Shown piece by piece: positions 18,064-28,842 of a stretch of 64,000 nt of DNA. This stretch comes from an alpha proteobacterium BAL199 (lineage in GTDB: Bacteria > Pseudomonadota > Alphaproteobacteria > Thalassobaculales > Thalassobaculaceae). The DNA lies in NCBI GenBank assembly GCA_000171835.1, contig ABHC01000018.1, forward strand, positions 1 to 64,000, read 5' to 3'. How positions within the stretch are numbered: position 1 is the first letter of the stretch; every line of letters starts with the position of its first letter. The position numbers and the translations under genes were made by a program. Below the pieces are notes generated by a model. It was not told the origin of the DNA, searched no databases, and worked only from the letters and a program-made list of their open reading frames with translations.

Positions 18064-18799
18064 TGACCGACAACACGGTACCGATGCAGTAGCGCGCGGC
18101 GTCCGACAGCAGCCAGACCACCGCCTCGGCGACCTCGTCGGCGGTGCCCGCACGGCCGATCGGTACGGTGGCGCCAAGCCGCTGCGCCCGGTCCGGGGCG
18201 CCGGCCGTGGCGTGGATGTCGGTGTCGATCATACCGGGTGCGACGGCGTTCACCCGCACGCCCTCGCCGGCCACTTCACGGCTGAGGCCCAGGGTCCAGG
18301 CATCGACCGCGCCCTTGGATGCGGCGTAGTGCACGAATTCGTTCGGCGAGCCGACCCGCGGTGCGATTGACGATAGGTTCACGATCGCCCCGCCGGCGCC
18401 CTTGCGCTTAGTCGACATCCGCCGCACCGCCTCGCGGTTGGCGATCATCACGCCCAGCACATTCAGATCGATCACGCCGCGCATCGCCTCGACGCTCATA
18501 TCCTCGACCCGGGTGATCTTGCCGGTGATGCCGGCGTTGCAGACCACCCCGGTGATCGCCCCTAACTCGCGCTCGGCGGTTTCGAACAGCCGCACGATAT
18601 CGGCTTCCTGCGCCATGTCGCCCTGAACCGTGATCGCCCGACATCCAGCCTTACGCACGGCGGCGGCGGAAGTCTCCGCCGCCTCGGCGTTGCCGGAATA
18701 GTTCACGGCCACATCCCAACCGTCAGCGGCTGCTCGGCGGCACACCGCGGCGCCGATGCCCCGCGAGCCACCCGTCACGATCAGAACTTTCGCGGACAT
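18050..18799 (-). CDS. SDR family oxidoreductase (FabG/glucose-dehydrogenase-like)
   Basis: 249 residues from the ATG at 18799, with a strong GGAGGGCAGG sequence directly upstream. Cofactor motif TGGSRGIGAAVCRRAA, then VCNAGITG, catalytic Ser in IVNLSSIAPR and the YxxxK motif in VHYAASKGAV. Classical short-chain dehydrogenase; the Asn in the beta-2 region (VAVNYSGNAEAA) favours NADP(H). Substrate not deducible. Translationally linked to zapE. Confidence 0.92.
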   Translation of the reverse strand: MSAKVLIVTGGSRGIGAAVCRRAAADGWDVAVNYSGNAEAAETSAAAVRKAGCRAITVQGDMAQEADIVRLFETAERELGAITGVVCNAGITGKITRVEDMSVEAMRGVIDLNVLGVMIANREAVRRMSTKRKGAGGAIVNLSSIAPRVGSPNEFVHYAASKGAVDAWTLGLSREVAGEGVRVNAVAPGMIDTDIHATAGAPDRAQRLGATVPIGRAGTADEVAEAVVWLLSDAARYCIGTVLSVNGGR

Positions 18800-18836
18800 C
18801 CTGCCCTCCCCCAATGTGTTGCCGTTGTGTGTCCCG

Positions 18837-19604
18837 TCAGCCGCCGGTCGCCGACGCCGCCAGAACCACCCGCGCCGAGAGTCGAGCCTTCTCCGCTCCG
18901 ACCAGACCGCCGGCTGGAGCGCTGCCGCCTTCTTTGTATGCCGCGTCGGCGCGTGCCATTGTCATCATCCGGGGCTCCGGCCGGAACCCGGTAGTGAAGT
19001 CGATCATCCGGATCCGGAAGGTGCGATTGCCGAATGCGCTGTTGAGCGCCACGATTTCGCGCGCCACGCGGCCGTAGACCCGCGCACGCAGCCGGTCGAC
19101 CACCGCTTCGCGCTCAGCCACCGTCGGACTGTAGTCAATGCTGGCAACGCTCAGCGCCCGGCCCGGCTTGGTGGCATCCTTGGTCTTGCCTGCGAGATCG
19201 GCCAGCGTCGCCTCGGGCACCCGCGCTTCGGCGACCAGACGCCAGCGCTCGAACCCAGCGTCGTCGCCAAGTTTGCCGAAATCGACGATCCGCCACTCCG
19301 CACCAGCGCCGAAGCCCTGCAGCGTGCTGACCAACTCCTGGCGGGCCGCGCCGAATCGACCGGATTCTACCGCAAGATCGGCAGCGACGTGCACCGTCGC
19401 GGTCTTGGTTTCGACCCAGTCTTCGACCTCCAGCGCAAGAACAACCTCGTCGTCGGCTACTCCCTCGCGCTGCACCACCGTGTCGGAGGTGACAGATTCG
19501 ACCGACTCGGACGCTTTCTGGGCCCACGCAGACGGCGTCGGCAGGACCAGTCCGAGGGCAGCGGCAACGATCAGCGAGACAGGCAGGAGGCGGGTTTGGA
19601 GCAT
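18837..19604 (-). CDS. Exported SIMPL-like (DUF541-like) protein
   Basis: 255 residues with a signal peptide (LLPVSLIVAAALGLVL, cleavage near AWAQ). The fold assignment to the SIMPL/DUF541 group is tentative. It rests on length, the secreted nature, the repeating alpha/beta pattern (VAADLAVESGRFGAARQELV, RWRLVAEARVPEATLADLAG) and a conserved C-terminal ...RMMTMARADAAYKEG. No catalytic motif is seen. The ribosome binding site AAAGGACAG precedes the ATG. It is the first gene of a minus-strand series leading to the SDR gene 37 bases away. Confidence 0.65.
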   Translation of the reverse strand: MLQTRLLPVSLIVAAALGLVLPTPSAWAQKASESVESVTSDTVVQREGVADDEVVLALEVEDWVETKTATVHVAADLAVESGRFGAARQELVSTLQGFGAGAEWRIVDFGKLGDDAGFERWRLVAEARVPEATLADLAGKTKDATKPGRALSVASIDYSPTVAEREAVVDRLRARVYGRVAREIVALNSAFGNRTFRIRMIDFTTGFRPEPRMMTMARADAAYKEGGSAPAGGLVGAEKARLSARVVLAASATGG

Positions 19605-19754
19605 GATCTGTCCTTTCGTCCGAAACGGTTACGGACGGCGAAGCGACCATAGCCAGGAGGCGAAAGGATGGCAATCTGACGGAACGGTCACTGCTGCCGC
19701 CTCAGTATGTTGCCGCTTCCAACCGGACCTTGGACACAGCAGCAGCGGTATGGA

Positions 19755-20591
19755 TCATGAAAACTTACGGTCGAAATGCGCGAGATACTCCGATCCACCA
19801 CGGATCTCGCTGCCCTGAAACCCGGCCTGCCACCAGTCGGGGATCGCGCCACCAAACCCTATCAGGTGGACGTGCAGGTTGCGGCAATGCACGCTACTCG
19901 AGTCATAATTCGGATTGGCCGCTGAGATCACCCTGAACAACGTCAGGTAGACTCGATACCCGGATGCGATCAGGAGATCCACGGCGCGAGCGCCCGCGTC
20001 GCGCCGATCGGCCTCCACCGACACGATTGGCAACGCGGTTCGGAGAGTTTCGGAACCTCCAGCGAGCACCCGAGCCTCCATGCCCTCGACATCGATTTTT
20101 ATAAGGTCGGGAACCAGACCCTGGCGGCGTAGGAAGTCGTCGATGGTCGTAGCCGCTGCGGGATGCTGCCGGTCGGCGTGCCGAGCCTTCGACAGATCGA
20201 GCGCCCCGTAGTTGGCGATCCGATCCGGTTGAATCTCCGCCACCTCGAGCAGTTCTTCGCGATCGGCAAGCGCCAACGGGTACACGGATGCGTTCGGAAA
20301 CCGCCGCAAGTTCGCCATAGCGGCTCCGAAATAGCCGAGTTGCGGCTCGAATGCGACGACCCGGCGCCGTTCATCCAGGCTTGCCATGGCAACACTCAGA
20401 ATTCCGATGTTGGCGCCGACATCGAGGAAGGTTCCACCATCGCCGAGAAGTCTATGGTAGAGGTCGATTTCGTAGGCTCCGTACTCGCCGAATCGGCGCA
20501 GCGCCTCCGACACGCCTGTGTCGTTGGTAAAGCACACCATCGGACCCCAACGGGTTTCGACCAGCGCCTCACCAGGACGCAAAGGAACCAT
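19755..20591 (-). CDS. FkbM family SAM-dependent methyltransferase
   Basis: 278 residues. SAM-binding motif I is GGTFLDVGANIGILSV, then VVAFEPQLGYFGAAMANL and the family's LIKIDVEGMEARVLAGG. FkbM enzymes often O-methylate sugars or polyketides. It stands alone between the SIMPL-like gene and sdhB, 90 bases after the latter, with slightly lower GC than its neighbours, so it may be an acquired glycan-modifying gene. No partner gene is adjacent. Confidence 0.88.
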   Translation of the reverse strand: MVPLRPGEALVETRWGPMVCFTNDTGVSEALRRFGEYGAYEIDLYHRLLGDGGTFLDVGANIGILSVAMASLDERRRVVAFEPQLGYFGAAMANLRRFPNASVYPLALADREELLEVAEIQPDRIANYGALDLSKARHADRQHPAAATTIDDFLRRQGLVPDLIKIDVEGMEARVLAGGSETLRTALPIVSVEADRRDAGARAVDLLIASGYRVYLTLFRVISAANPNYDSSSVHCRNLHVHLIGFGGAIPDWWQAGFQGSEIRGGSEYLAHFDRKFS

Positions 20592-20681
20592 CTCGATATC
20601 CTAGAGGCGTTGCGGCACACCAAACCGGCCGATTGCGATCAGGGCGTCCTCGGCAAGCGGGCCTCGCAGGCCCGGACCACC

Positions 20682-21461
20682 CTACTGGCGCAGCACCATG
20701 AGCTTCTTGATCTCGGCGATCGCCTTGGCTGGATTCAAGCTCTTCGGGCAGGTCTTGGTGCAGTTCATGATGGTATGGCAACGGTAGAGGCGGAACGGAT
20801 CCTCCAGCGCGTCCAGGCGCTCACCGGTGAACTCGTCGCGGCTGTCGGCGATCCAGCGATAGGCCTGCAGCAGCACCGCCGGCCCGAGATAGCGGTCGCC
20901 GTTCCACCAATAGCTCGGGCACGAGGTCGTGCAGCAGAAGCACAGCACGCACTCCCACAATCCGTCGAGCTTGGCGCGCTCGTCCGGGCTCTGCCGACGC
21001 TCCTCGGTCGGCGACGGCAGGGTCTGGGTCTGCAGCCACGGCTCGACCGACGCCAACTGCGCGTACGGCACCGACAGATCGGGCACCAGATCCTTGATCA
21101 CCGGCATGTGCGGCAGCGGGTAGATGTGCACTTCGCCATCGACCTCGTTGATCGGCTTCAGGCAGGCCAGCGTGTTGGTGCCGTCGATGTTCATCGAGCA
21201 CGACCCGCAGATGCCCTCGCGGCAGGACCTGCGGAAAGTCAGGGTGGTGTCGATCTCGTTCTTGATCTTGATCAGCGCGTCCAGAACCATCGGCGCACAG
21301 GTGTCCATGTCGATCTCGTAGGTGTCCAGGCGGGGGTTTCCACCCTTGTCCGGATCCCAGCGGTAGATCTTGAACGTCTTGATCCGCTTGGCACCTTCCG
21401 GCGCCTTGTAGGTGTCGCCAATCTTGACCTTGGAATTGGCGGGCAGGGTGAACTCGGCCAT
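20682..21461 (-). CDS. sdhB: Succinate dehydrogenase iron-sulfur subunit
   Basis: 259 residues. The [2Fe-2S] cluster motif is [21 protein letters not shown]. The two C-terminal cluster motifs are [17 protein letters not shown] and [17 protein letters not shown]. Part of complex II, oxidising succinate to fumarate and passing electrons to quinone. Last gene of the sdhCDAB operon on the minus strand. Confidence 0.97.
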   Translation of the reverse strand: MAEFTLPANSKVKIGDTYKAPEGAKRIKTFKIYRWDPDKGGNPRLDTYEIDMDTCAPMVLDALIKIKNEIDTTLTFRRSCREGICGSCSMNIDGTNTLACLKPINEVDGEVHIYPLPHMPVIKDLVPDLSVPYAQLASVEPWLQTQTLPSPTEERRQSPDERAKLDGLWECVLCFCCTTSCPSYWWNGDRYLGPAVLLQAYRWIADSRDEFTGERLDALEDPFRLYRCHTIMNCTKTCPKSLNPAKAIAEIKKLMVLRQ

Positions 21462-21506
21462 CGATGATCCTCGGCTGGGGGTTGGAGCAGCGGTCCGGGC
21501 GGCGCG

Positions 21507-23297
21507 TCAGTAGACGCGGGCGACCGGCGGGATGCTCTCCACCTCGTTCGAGAGAGTGTTCATGTGGACGTCGCGGTACAGGACCTTGTGCTGGTTCTTC
21601 TCGTCCAGCCACATGGCGGTGTGCTTCATCCAGTTCGCGTCGTCGCGGTCCGGGAAATCCTCATGGGCGTGCGCCCCGCGGCTTTCCTTGCGCAGCGACG
21701 CCGACGTCAGGGTGACGATCGCCTGGCTGATCAGGTTCTCCAGTTCCAGCGCCTCGACCAGATCCGAGTTCCAGATCAGCGACCGGTCGTTCAGCCCGAC
21801 ATCGGCCATGCTGTCGGCGACTTCATGGATCTTCTTGAGGCCGGCCTGCATCAGTTCGTCGGTGCGGAACACCGCGGCGTTGGTCTGCATGGTGCGCTGC
21901 ATGTCGAGGCGGATCGCCCCGGCCTTGCGGTCGCCCTTGGCGGTGCGCATGCGCTCCAACCGGGCAATCGCGTGCTCTCCGGCATCGGTCGGCATCGGCT
22001 TGTGACGTTCGCCCGGGGTGACGACCTCGGCGGCGCGGTGAGCGGCGGCCCGGCCGAACACCACGATGTCCAGCAGCGAATTGGTGCCCAGGCGGTTGGC
22101 GCCGTGAACCGACACGCAGGCCGCCTCGCCGATCGCCATCAGGCCGGGAACCACCCGATCCGGATCGTCGGCGGTCGGGCTCAGCACTTCGCCGTGATAG
22201 TTCGTCGGAATGCCGCCCATGTTGTAGTGCACGGTCGGCAGCACCGGAATCGGCTCCTTGGTGACCTCCGCACCGGCGAACACCTTGGCCGTTTCGGAGA
22301 TGCCCGGCAGGCGGTGATGCAGCACCTGCGGATCCAAATGCTCCAGGTGCAGCATGATGTGGTCCTTGTTTGGACCGACGCCGCGCCCTTCGTTGATCTC
22401 GATGGTCATTGCCCGGCTGACCACGTCGCGGCTCGCCAAATCCTTGGCGGTCGGTGCGTAGCGCTCCATGAAGCGCTCGCCTTCCGAGTTGGTCAGGTAT
22501 CCGCCCTCGCCGCGCGCGCCCTCGGTGATCAGGCAGCCGGCGCCATAGATCCCGGTCGGGTGGAACTGCACGAACTCCATGTCTTGGAGCGGCAGGCCGG
22601 CCCGCAACACCATGGCATTGCCGTCGCCGGTGCAGGTGTGGGCCGAGGTACAGGAGAAATAGGCGCGGCCGTAACCGCCGGTCGCCAGCACCGTCTCGTG
22701 GGCGCGGAACCGATGGATGGTTCCGTCCTCCAGGCACAGCGCCATGACGCCGCGGCAGGCGCCGTCGTCGCCCATGATCAGGTCGAGCGCGAAATACTCG
22801 ACGAAGAACTCGGCGTGATTGCGCAGCGACTGCTGGTACAGCGTGTGCAGGATCGCGTGGCCGGTGCGGTCGGCGGCGGCGCAGGCCCGCTTGGCCATCG
22901 CCTTGCCATGGTCCAGCGTGTGACCGCCGAACGGCCGCTGGTAGATCTTGCCCTCGTCGGTGCGCGAGAACGGCACGCCGAAGTGCTCAAGCTCGATCAC
23001 CGCCGGGATGGCGTTGCGGCACATGTATTCGATGGCGTCCTGGTCGCCGAGCCAATCGGAACCCTTGACGGTGTCGTACATGTGGAAGCGCCAATTGTCG
23101 CCTTCGCCCATGTTGTCGAGTGCGGCACCGATGCCGCCCTGGGCGGCGACAGTGTGGCTGCGGGTCGGGAAGACCTTGGTGATGCAGGCGGTCTTCAGCC
23201 CCTCCATGGTCATGCCCAGGGTAGCGCGCAGCCCGGCACCGCCGGCACCGACCACCACCGCGTCATATTCATGGTCGATGATCTTGTAGGATTCCAT
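21507..23297 (-). CDS. sdhA: Succinate dehydrogenase flavoprotein subunit
   Basis: 596 residues, standard length. FAD-binding [16 protein letters not shown], the flavinylation site His in [27 protein letters not shown] and the active-site stretch REDHIMLH-like region ([12 protein letters not shown]). The C-terminal [16 protein letters not shown] is typical of alphaproteobacterial and mitochondrial SdhA. Lies 4 bases after sdhD and 45 before sdhB. Confidence 0.97.
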   Translation of the reverse strand: MESYKIIDHEYDAVVVGAGGAGLRATLGMTMEGLKTACITKVFPTRSHTVAAQGGIGAALDNMGEGDNWRFHMYDTVKGSDWLGDQDAIEYMCRNAIPAVIELEHFGVPFSRTDEGKIYQRPFGGHTLDHGKAMAKRACAAADRTGHAILHTLYQQSLRNHAEFFVEYFALDLIMGDDGACRGVMALCLEDGTIHRFRAHETVLATGGYGRAYFSCTSAHTCTGDGNAMVLRAGLPLQDMEFVQFHPTGIYGAGCLITEGARGEGGYLTNSEGERFMERYAPTAKDLASRDVVSRAMTIEINEGRGVGPNKDHIMLHLEHLDPQVLHHRLPGISETAKVFAGAEVTKEPIPVLPTVHYNMGGIPTNYHGEVLSPTADDPDRVVPGLMAIGEAACVSVHGANRLGTNSLLDIVVFGRAAAHRAAEVVTPGERHKPMPTDAGEHAIARLERMRTAKGDRKAGAIRLDMQRTMQTNAAVFRTDELMQAGLKKIHEVADSMADVGLNDRSLIWNSDLVEALELENLISQAIVTLTSASLRKESRGAHAHEDFPDRDDANWMKHTAMWLDEKNQHKVLYRDVHMNTLSNEVESIPPVARVY

Positions 23298-23301
23298 GAC
23301 C

Positions 23302-23700
23302 TCAGCCTCCGAACGCCAGTCGCAGAACGGCGAAGATCGACGCGACCCCGAGCGCGATGGCCGCGAATTTCAAGGCGATCAGCGCCGTCAGCTTGACCGC
23401 TTCGTTATGAACGTAATCCTCGATCACGACCTGCACGCCGAGTTGGGCGTGCCAGTACACCGCGGCGATCAACAGCACCAGCAGCACCGCGACCGGCGCC
23501 GAACCGATCCAGGCAACCGCACCGGCGTGATCCACCCCGGCGAGGCCGGCGATCGATATGACAAACCAGATCGTCAGCGGCACCAGCGCAATCGCCGTCA
23601 GACGCTGCGCCCACCAGTGATGCACACCTTCCTTGGCGGAGCCCAGACCGCGGACCCGTGCCAGCGGGTTGCGCATCGACTGCATGGTCTTTCCAGCCAT
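23302..23700 (-). CDS. sdhD: Succinate dehydrogenase membrane anchor subunit D
   Basis: 132 residues from the ATG at 23700 with GGGAGGG upstream. Three hydrophobic helices ([57 protein letters not shown]). The [15 protein letters not shown] block carries the haem/quinone region His. The N-terminal [16 protein letters not shown] is the alphaproteobacterial SdhD signature. Confidence 0.95.
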   Translation of the reverse strand: MAGKTMQSMRNPLARVRGLGSAKEGVHHWWAQRLTAIALVPLTIWFVISIAGLAGVDHAGAVAWIGSAPVAVLLVLLIAAVYWHAQLGVQVVIEDYVHNEAVKLTALIALKFAAIALGVASIFAVLRLAFGG

Positions 23701-23711
23701 CCGTCCCTCCC

Positions 23712-24098
23712 TTACGCCGACACGATAGCGATCGCCCAGGCGAGCACCGTGAGCGCCACCGACGCGATCACCACCGCCCATCCAGACTTGTAGACCGTAT
23801 CAAGCTCAAAGCCCCAGCCGGCGTCCCAGAACAGATGCCGGACGCCGTTGCACAGATGGAACATCAGCGCGTAGCTGAAGCCGAACAGGATCAAGTAGCC
23901 GAGCCAGGAGCCGAGAAAGTCCTGAACCACGGCAAACGAATCGGGGCCCGCAGCGGCGGCAAGCAGCCACCATGTCAGCAACAGCAGCCCGGCCGCGAGG
24001 CCAACGCCGGTGGCACGGTGGGAGATCGACAGCACGCTGGTGAGCTGCGGCTTGTAGATCTGGAGATGCGGCGACAGCGGCCGACGGTCAGCGCTCAT
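23712..24098 (-). CDS. sdhC: Succinate dehydrogenase cytochrome b556 subunit
   Basis: 128 residues from the ATG at 24098 with GAGGGGG upstream. The family signature RPLSPHLQIYKPQLTSVLSI, the SISHRATG motif at the quinone site and HLCNGVRHLFWDAG with the haem-ligand His are all present, on three membrane helices. First gene of sdhCDAB; its promoter lies in the 236-bp divergent gap shared with the pentapeptide gene. Confidence 0.96.
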   Translation of the reverse strand: MSADRRPLSPHLQIYKPQLTSVLSISHRATGVGLAAGLLLLTWWLLAAAAGPDSFAVVQDFLGSWLGYLILFGFSYALMFHLCNGVRHLFWDAGWGFELDTVYKSGWAVVIASVALTVLAWAIAIVSA

Positions 24099-24334
24099 GC
24101 ATACCCCCTCACGGCGTTCCAATCCTAGGGCGCATCCAAGTGCGGCCGCGCCCCTGTCCGACCAGAGCCTAGCGCGAGCACGCCCGGCGGTCGACGCGGC
24201 CGTTATAGACCATCGGCGAGCCGGCACAAACCCGCCGAATAACGCAGTGCAGCATTCCTCCCATGGCGCGAAATCGCAAGCGGGCGTTGGTACGCCTCTT
24301 TCCCACCGTCGCGCACGTGCTAGGGTTCCAACCC

Positions 24335-24850
24335 ATGGGCTCCACAGTGAAAATTGCGATCAGCGCCGCGGCCGTCGCCATCCTATCGCTCGTGACCACC
24401 GCCGGACCGGCGGTGGCCGCTTGCACCGATCCACCGCAGCCCGGTGTCGACTGGCGGCAATGCAGTTTCGACCGGTACGATCTCGCCAAGATCGACCTGA
24501 CGGGCGCGCGCCTCGACAATGCCAGCTTCAACCGCGCCACCCTGGCCGGCACCGACTTCACGCGGCTGGAAGGCGGCCGGGTCCGGTTCCTGGGAGCCGA
24601 TCTGAAAGACGCCAAATTCGATCAGGCGCGGCTGCGCGGAGCGGATTTCACCGAAGCCAAGCTGGAGGGCGCCTCGTTCCGCGGCGCCGATCTGGCCGAG
24701 GCCCGACTGGTGTCCGCCAATCTGCGCGGCGCCGACCTGACCGACGCCAAACTGCGTGGCACCGAATTTTTTCGCGCCGACCTTTCCGGCGCCACCTGGG
24801 TCGACGGCAAGAGGGTGTGCGCCGAAGGCTCGGTCAGCTTCTGCCGCTAG
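24335..24850 (+). CDS. Exported pentapeptide-repeat protein
   Basis: 171 residues from the ATG at 24335, chosen because it gives a clean signal peptide (IAISAAAVAILSLVTTAGPAVA). After a Cys-containing start (ACTDPPQPGVDWRQC) come about 15 to 20 tandem A(D/N)LXX repeats, such as LRGADFTEAKLEGASFRGAD, expected to fold as a right-handed quadrilateral beta helix. It ends with a two-Cys tail (VCAEGSVSFC), perhaps disulphide-bonded in the periplasm. Function unknown. Confidence 0.87.
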   Translation: MGSTVKIAISAAAVAILSLVTTAGPAVAACTDPPQPGVDWRQCSFDRYDLAKIDLTGARLDNASFNRATLAGTDFTRLEGGRVRFLGADLKDAKFDQARLRGADFTEAKLEGASFRGADLAEARLVSANLRGADLTDAKLRGTEFFRADLSGATWVDGKRVCAEGSVSFCR

Positions 24851-24952
24851 CCAATTCGCCCGCCCGGCGCCGGTCGTCAGCGTTAACGGATCATTATCAA
24901 CTGCATCGGCATGATCCCGGCTGGGTCAACAGGGACTCAAAAGGGAGCCCGC

Positions 24953-25729
24953 ATGGCAATCGCGGACGAAATTGCAGCCAGACTGACCGGTGAGTTCCTG
25001 GACGACGCCGGCGACCGGCTGGCACGGGCCCAGATCGCGCTGAATAAGCTGGCCAACCGCCCCAAAGATACCCGCCCCCTGCTCCTCGACCTGGCGCGGG
25101 AGATCCATAACCTGAAAGGCACCGGCAAGACCTTTGGGTTCCCGACCATCTCGCTGATCGCCGACCGGTTTGAGGACTATCTGGAAGCCAACGCCGAAAA
25201 GACGCCGTTTCCGATCACCGACCTGCAACGCTTCGCCGACGCTCTGAGCGACATCATCGAGCGCGGCCGCAATCCGGAACCTGACCGCGCCACGTCCATC
25301 CTGCGTGGTCTGCCGTCAGTCTTCGATTTCGACCCGGAAGCGATTAGTGGCCAACCAGGCCGCGCCCTGGTGATTACCCGGGCACGCACCCTCGGACACA
25401 TGCTGGCGCGCGAGCTGGCCAATTGCGGATACCGCACACAGACCGCTTCCGATCCGTTCGAGGCCATGCGTTTCGCCGTCTCGGAGAAGCCCGACATCGT
25501 TCTCAGCTCGGCCGTGCTGGACGGCATGTCGGGAATCGATCTGTTGCGGGCGATCCGCTCGATCCGGCCGACCGCATCGCTGCCGTCCGCCGTTGTCACG
25601 TCGTTCGACGCCGGGCATCCGGAACTGGCGGGCCTGCCGAAAGACGTATCGGTGATCCGGCTCGGCAAGACCCTGTCCGACGATCTGGCGCTGGTTTTGA
25701 CCAACGCCGGCGAGGTGTCGCGCGCCTGA
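24953..25729 (+). CDS. Hpt domain protein with C-terminal pseudo-receiver
   Basis: 258 residues from the ATG at 24953 with GGGAG upstream. The N-terminal ~110 residues are a histidine phosphotransfer domain, its phosphorylatable His in LAREIHNLKGTGKTFGF. The C-terminal ~120 residues fold like a receiver (ALVITRARTLGHMLARELAN; VLSSAVLDGMSGIDLLRAI; LGKTL). The acidic pair is missing, however, and the phosphoacceptor Asp position reads Ser (VLSSAVLDGMSG), so this half is probably not phosphorylated. No kinase is adjacent; the hybrid kinase at 10562 is a conceivable partner. Confidence 0.8.
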   Translation: MAIADEIAARLTGEFLDDAGDRLARAQIALNKLANRPKDTRPLLLDLAREIHNLKGTGKTFGFPTISLIADRFEDYLEANAEKTPFPITDLQRFADALSDIIERGRNPEPDRATSILRGLPSVFDFDPEAISGQPGRALVITRARTLGHMLARELANCGYRTQTASDPFEAMRFAVSEKPDIVLSSAVLDGMSGIDLLRAIRSIRPTASLPSAVVTSFDAGHPELAGLPKDVSVIRLGKTLSDDLALVLTNAGEVSRA

Positions 25730-25741
25730 CGGCAATCCGGA

Positions 25742-27355
25742 TCAGGCGGCCTGACGGATACCGGCGGCCTTGACGCTGTCTTCGACGAACGGCTCGAACT
25801 TCTTGAAGTTCGCCTCGAACCGTCCGCACAGATCGTGGGCGGTCGCGTCGTAGGCGCCCTTGTCGGTCCAGGCACCGCGTGGCAGCAGCACCGAGCTCGG
25901 CACGTCCGGGCACGCCTCCGGCACCAACAGACCGAACCGGCCATCCTCGCGCACCGGCGCGGCGGACAGTCGCCCGTCCACCGCCGCCCGCACCATGGCG
26001 CGGGTGTAGGCGATCTTCATGCGGTCGCCGCCATCCCCGGCCCGGCCACCGGACCAGCCGGTGTTGACCAGCCAGCAGGTCGCCCCGTGCTTGGCGATCT
26101 TGTCGCGCAGCATCGCGCCGTAGATCGACGGGTGTCGCGGCATGAACGGCGCTCCGAAGCAGGTCGAGAACGTCGCCTGCGGCTCCTTGCCGAGGCCTTT
26201 CTCGGTGCCGGCGACCCGCGCGGTGTAGCCCGACAGGAAGTGGTACATCGCCTGTTCGGGCGTCAGCTTGGCGATCGGCGGCAACACACCGAACGCATCG
26301 GCGGTCAGCATCACCACGTTCACCGGATGCCCGGCCACACCGGTTTCCGAGGTGTTCGGAATGAAGTCGATCGGATAGCAGGACCGGGTGTTCTCGGTCA
26401 GGGAATCGTCGTCCAGCATCAGGACCCGCGAGACCGGGTCGTGGACCACGTTTTCCAGCACGGTGCCGAAGCGGTGGCTGGCCGCCCAGATCTCAGGCTC
26501 GGCTTCGGCCGACAGGCGAATCACCTTGGCATAGCAGCCGCCCTCGAAATTGAAGATGCCGGCGTCTGACCAGCCATGCTCGTCGTCGCCGATCAGGGTG
26601 CGCGTGCCGTCCGCCGACAGGGTGGTCTTGCCGGTCCCGGACAGGCCGAAGAACACCGCCGTGTCACCCTTCGCGCCGACGTTCGCCGAGCAGTGCATCG
26701 GCATCACGCCGCGGTCCGGCAACAGATAGTTCAGCACGCCGAAGATCGACTTCTTGATCTCACCGGCGTACCAACTGCCGCCGATCAGGATCAGCCGACG
26801 ATCGAAGTCGACCAGGATGAAGGTCCCGGAGTTGACGCCGTCCGCCTTGCCGTTCGCGCTCAGGCCCGGCGCGTGCAGCACGGTGAAGGCCGGCTCGAAA
26901 CCCGCCAGATCCGCCGGTTTCGGGCGAATGAACATGTTGCGGGCGAACAGGTTGTGCCAGGCGGTCTCGGTCACCACCCGCACCGGCAGTCGGTATTCGG
27001 GGTCGGCGCCGGCCCAGCAATCAAGTACGAAGGCGTCGCGGCCTTTGTAGTAGTCGGTGACGCGGGCATACAAGGCGTCGAACCGGTCGCGGGTGATCGG
27101 CTGGTTGATGGTTCCCCAATCGACCGCGTCATGGGTGCCGTCGCTGTCGACGATGAACTTGTCCTTGGGTGATCGGCCGGTGTGCTCGCCGGTTGTCACC
27201 AACAGCGCGCCGCCGGCGGTTACCACACCCTCGCCGCGGCGGATCGCTTCTTCATACAGCGCCGCCGGACCCATGTTCCAACGCACGGACTTCAGATTGG
27301 TCAGCCCGACAGTGTCGAGCCCGACTTGGCTCGTGTGACCGGTGAAGATCTGCAC
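25742..27355 (-). CDS. pckA: Phosphoenolpyruvate carboxykinase (ATP)
   Basis: 537 residues starting at a GTG (27355) with GGAGGAA six bases upstream. P-loop [20 protein letters not shown], metal-binding and substrate regions ([23 protein letters not shown]) and C-terminal [18 protein letters not shown] are intact. Converts oxaloacetate and ATP to PEP in gluconeogenesis, supplying the PEP that the PTS block uses for signalling. Convergent with the Hpt gene. Confidence 0.96.
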   Translation of the reverse strand: MQIFTGHTSQVGLDTVGLTNLKSVRWNMGPAALYEEAIRRGEGVVTAGGALLVTTGEHTGRSPKDKFIVDSDGTHDAVDWGTINQPITRDRFDALYARVTDYYKGRDAFVLDCWAGADPEYRLPVRVVTETAWHNLFARNMFIRPKPADLAGFEPAFTVLHAPGLSANGKADGVNSGTFILVDFDRRLILIGGSWYAGEIKKSIFGVLNYLLPDRGVMPMHCSANVGAKGDTAVFFGLSGTGKTTLSADGTRTLIGDDEHGWSDAGIFNFEGGCYAKVIRLSAEAEPEIWAASHRFGTVLENVVHDPVSRVLMLDDDSLTENTRSCYPIDFIPNTSETGVAGHPVNVVMLTADAFGVLPPIAKLTPEQAMYHFLSGYTARVAGTEKGLGKEPQATFSTCFGAPFMPRHPSIYGAMLRDKIAKHGATCWLVNTGWSGGRAGDGGDRMKIAYTRAMVRAAVDGRLSAAPVREDGRFGLLVPEACPDVPSSVLLPRGAWTDKGAYDATAHDLCGRFEANFKKFEPFVEDSVKAAGIRQAA

Positions 27356-27429
27356 GATGTTTCCTCCAACCTTAAACCTTGCGGGACCGTGTTGCCCGGC
27401 CCCTTCCGTTGCCGTCAGAAAGGGATAGG

Positions 27430-27456
27430 GGAGCGGTTCCCGGTTGGCAACGCTCC
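27430..27456 (-). terminator. Possible terminator after pgk
   Basis: GGAGCG at 27430-27435 pairs with CGCTCC at 27451-27456, with partial extra pairing inside the loop. On the minus strand it follows pgk and is trailed by a pyrimidine-rich tract rather than a clean T run. Weak support. Confidence 0.35.
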
Positions 27457-27518
27457 ACGCCGCCGGGCGTTGCGCCGAACTCCGGCGTCACCGGATCTGC
27501 GACGTTTGGCCGCGACCG

Positions 27519-28712
27519 TCAGAGCTTCAGCACCGCGACGCCGGGCAGGTCCTTGCCCTCGAGCCATTCCAGGAACGCACCGCCCGCCGTCGAGACATAG
27601 GAGAAGCGCTCCAGCACGCCGGCGTGTGCGAGCGCGGCGACCGTATCGCCGCCACCAGCCACCGTGAGCAGCCGGCCCTGGTCGGTCAACTCCGCCGCCG
27701 CCTTGGCCAGCGCGTTGGTGCCGGCATCGAACGGCGCGGTCTCGAACGCCCCGAGCGGCCCGTTCCAGACCAGGGTCCGACAAGCCGCCAGACGCTCCGA
27801 CATGGCAGCGACCGTCGCCGGACCGACATCCAGGATCATCGCGCCCGACGGCACCGCGTCGACGCCGACCACCGTCGTCACCACACCCGGCGCCAACTTG
27901 TCGGCAATCACCACGTCGATCGCCAGCAGGACGTCACAGCCTTTGGCCTCCGCCTTTTGCAGGATCGCCCACGCGGTGTCGGCGAGATCGCGTTCGGCCA
28001 GCGAAGCGCCGACCTCGATCCCCTGCGCGAACAGGAAGGTATTGGCCATGCCGCCGCCGATCGCCAGCACGTCGACCCGCTCGACCAGGTTGCCGAGCAG
28101 GTCGAGCTTGGTCGATACCTTGGCCCCGCCGACCACCGCCGCAACCGGGCGGGTCGGCGATTCCAGCGCGCGGCCGAGGGCATCCAGTTCGGTCTGCATC
28201 AGCCGGCCGGCATAGGCCGGTCGCAATCGGGCCACGCCGTCGATCGAGGCGTGGGCGCGGTGCGCCGCCGAGAAGGCATCATTGACGTAGAGATCACAGA
28301 GATTTGCCAGGGCCGCCGCGAATTCCGGATCGTTGGCTTCTTCCCCGGCATGAAAGCGCAGGTTCTCCAACAGGGCTACGCCGCCGTCGGCCAGATCACC
28401 GACAGTCGCCGTCGCGGAAGGACCGATGCAGTCGTCGGCAAACGCCACCGGTCGGCCAACCGCAGCGGCTAACGGATCGGCCAACGGCTTCAGCGACATT
28501 GTCGGATCGGGTTTGCCTTTCGGCCGGCCGTAATGCGAGACGACCACGACCTTCGCGCCTTTTTCGGCCAGTTCCTTGACGGTAGGCGCTGCGCGCTCGA
28601 TGCGGGTTGCGTCGGTGACCCGGCCGTCCTTCATCGGAACATTGAGATCCAGCCGGACCAGCACCCGTAGCCCCGCGACTTCCACCTGATCCAGGGTCCT
28701 GAACGCCGCCAT
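27519..28712 (-). CDS. pgk: Phosphoglycerate kinase
   Basis: 397 residues from the ATG at 28712. The PGK signature [14 protein letters not shown] is at the N-terminus, with [38 protein letters not shown] and the C-terminal nucleotide-binding [13 protein letters not shown]. Interconverts 1,3-bisphosphoglycerate and 3-phosphoglycerate. It is alone, with no gap or fba neighbour inside the window, but near pckA. Confidence 0.97.
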   Translation of the reverse strand: MAAFRTLDQVEVAGLRVLVRLDLNVPMKDGRVTDATRIERAAPTVKELAEKGAKVVVVSHYGRPKGKPDPTMSLKPLADPLAAAVGRPVAFADDCIGPSATATVGDLADGGVALLENLRFHAGEEANDPEFAAALANLCDLYVNDAFSAAHRAHASIDGVARLRPAYAGRLMQTELDALGRALESPTRPVAAVVGGAKVSTKLDLLGNLVERVDVLAIGGGMANTFLFAQGIEVGASLAERDLADTAWAILQKAEAKGCDVLLAIDVVIADKLAPGVVTTVVGVDAVPSGAMILDVGPATVAAMSERLAACRTLVWNGPLGAFETAPFDAGTNALAKAAAELTDQGRLLTVAGGGDTVAALAHAGVLERFSYVSTAGGAFLEWLEGKDLPGVAVLKL

Positions 28713-28842
28713 GGCTGCGCTTCCACCTCGTGTCACTGTCGGCGGGATGTGCCACACCGCCGACCGGGGGGCAAGAGCGGGAGAGTGCTCATCCTCTGGA
28801 ACCGGCATCCATCGTCACTCGTCATCGGCCGGTCGTCGATCG

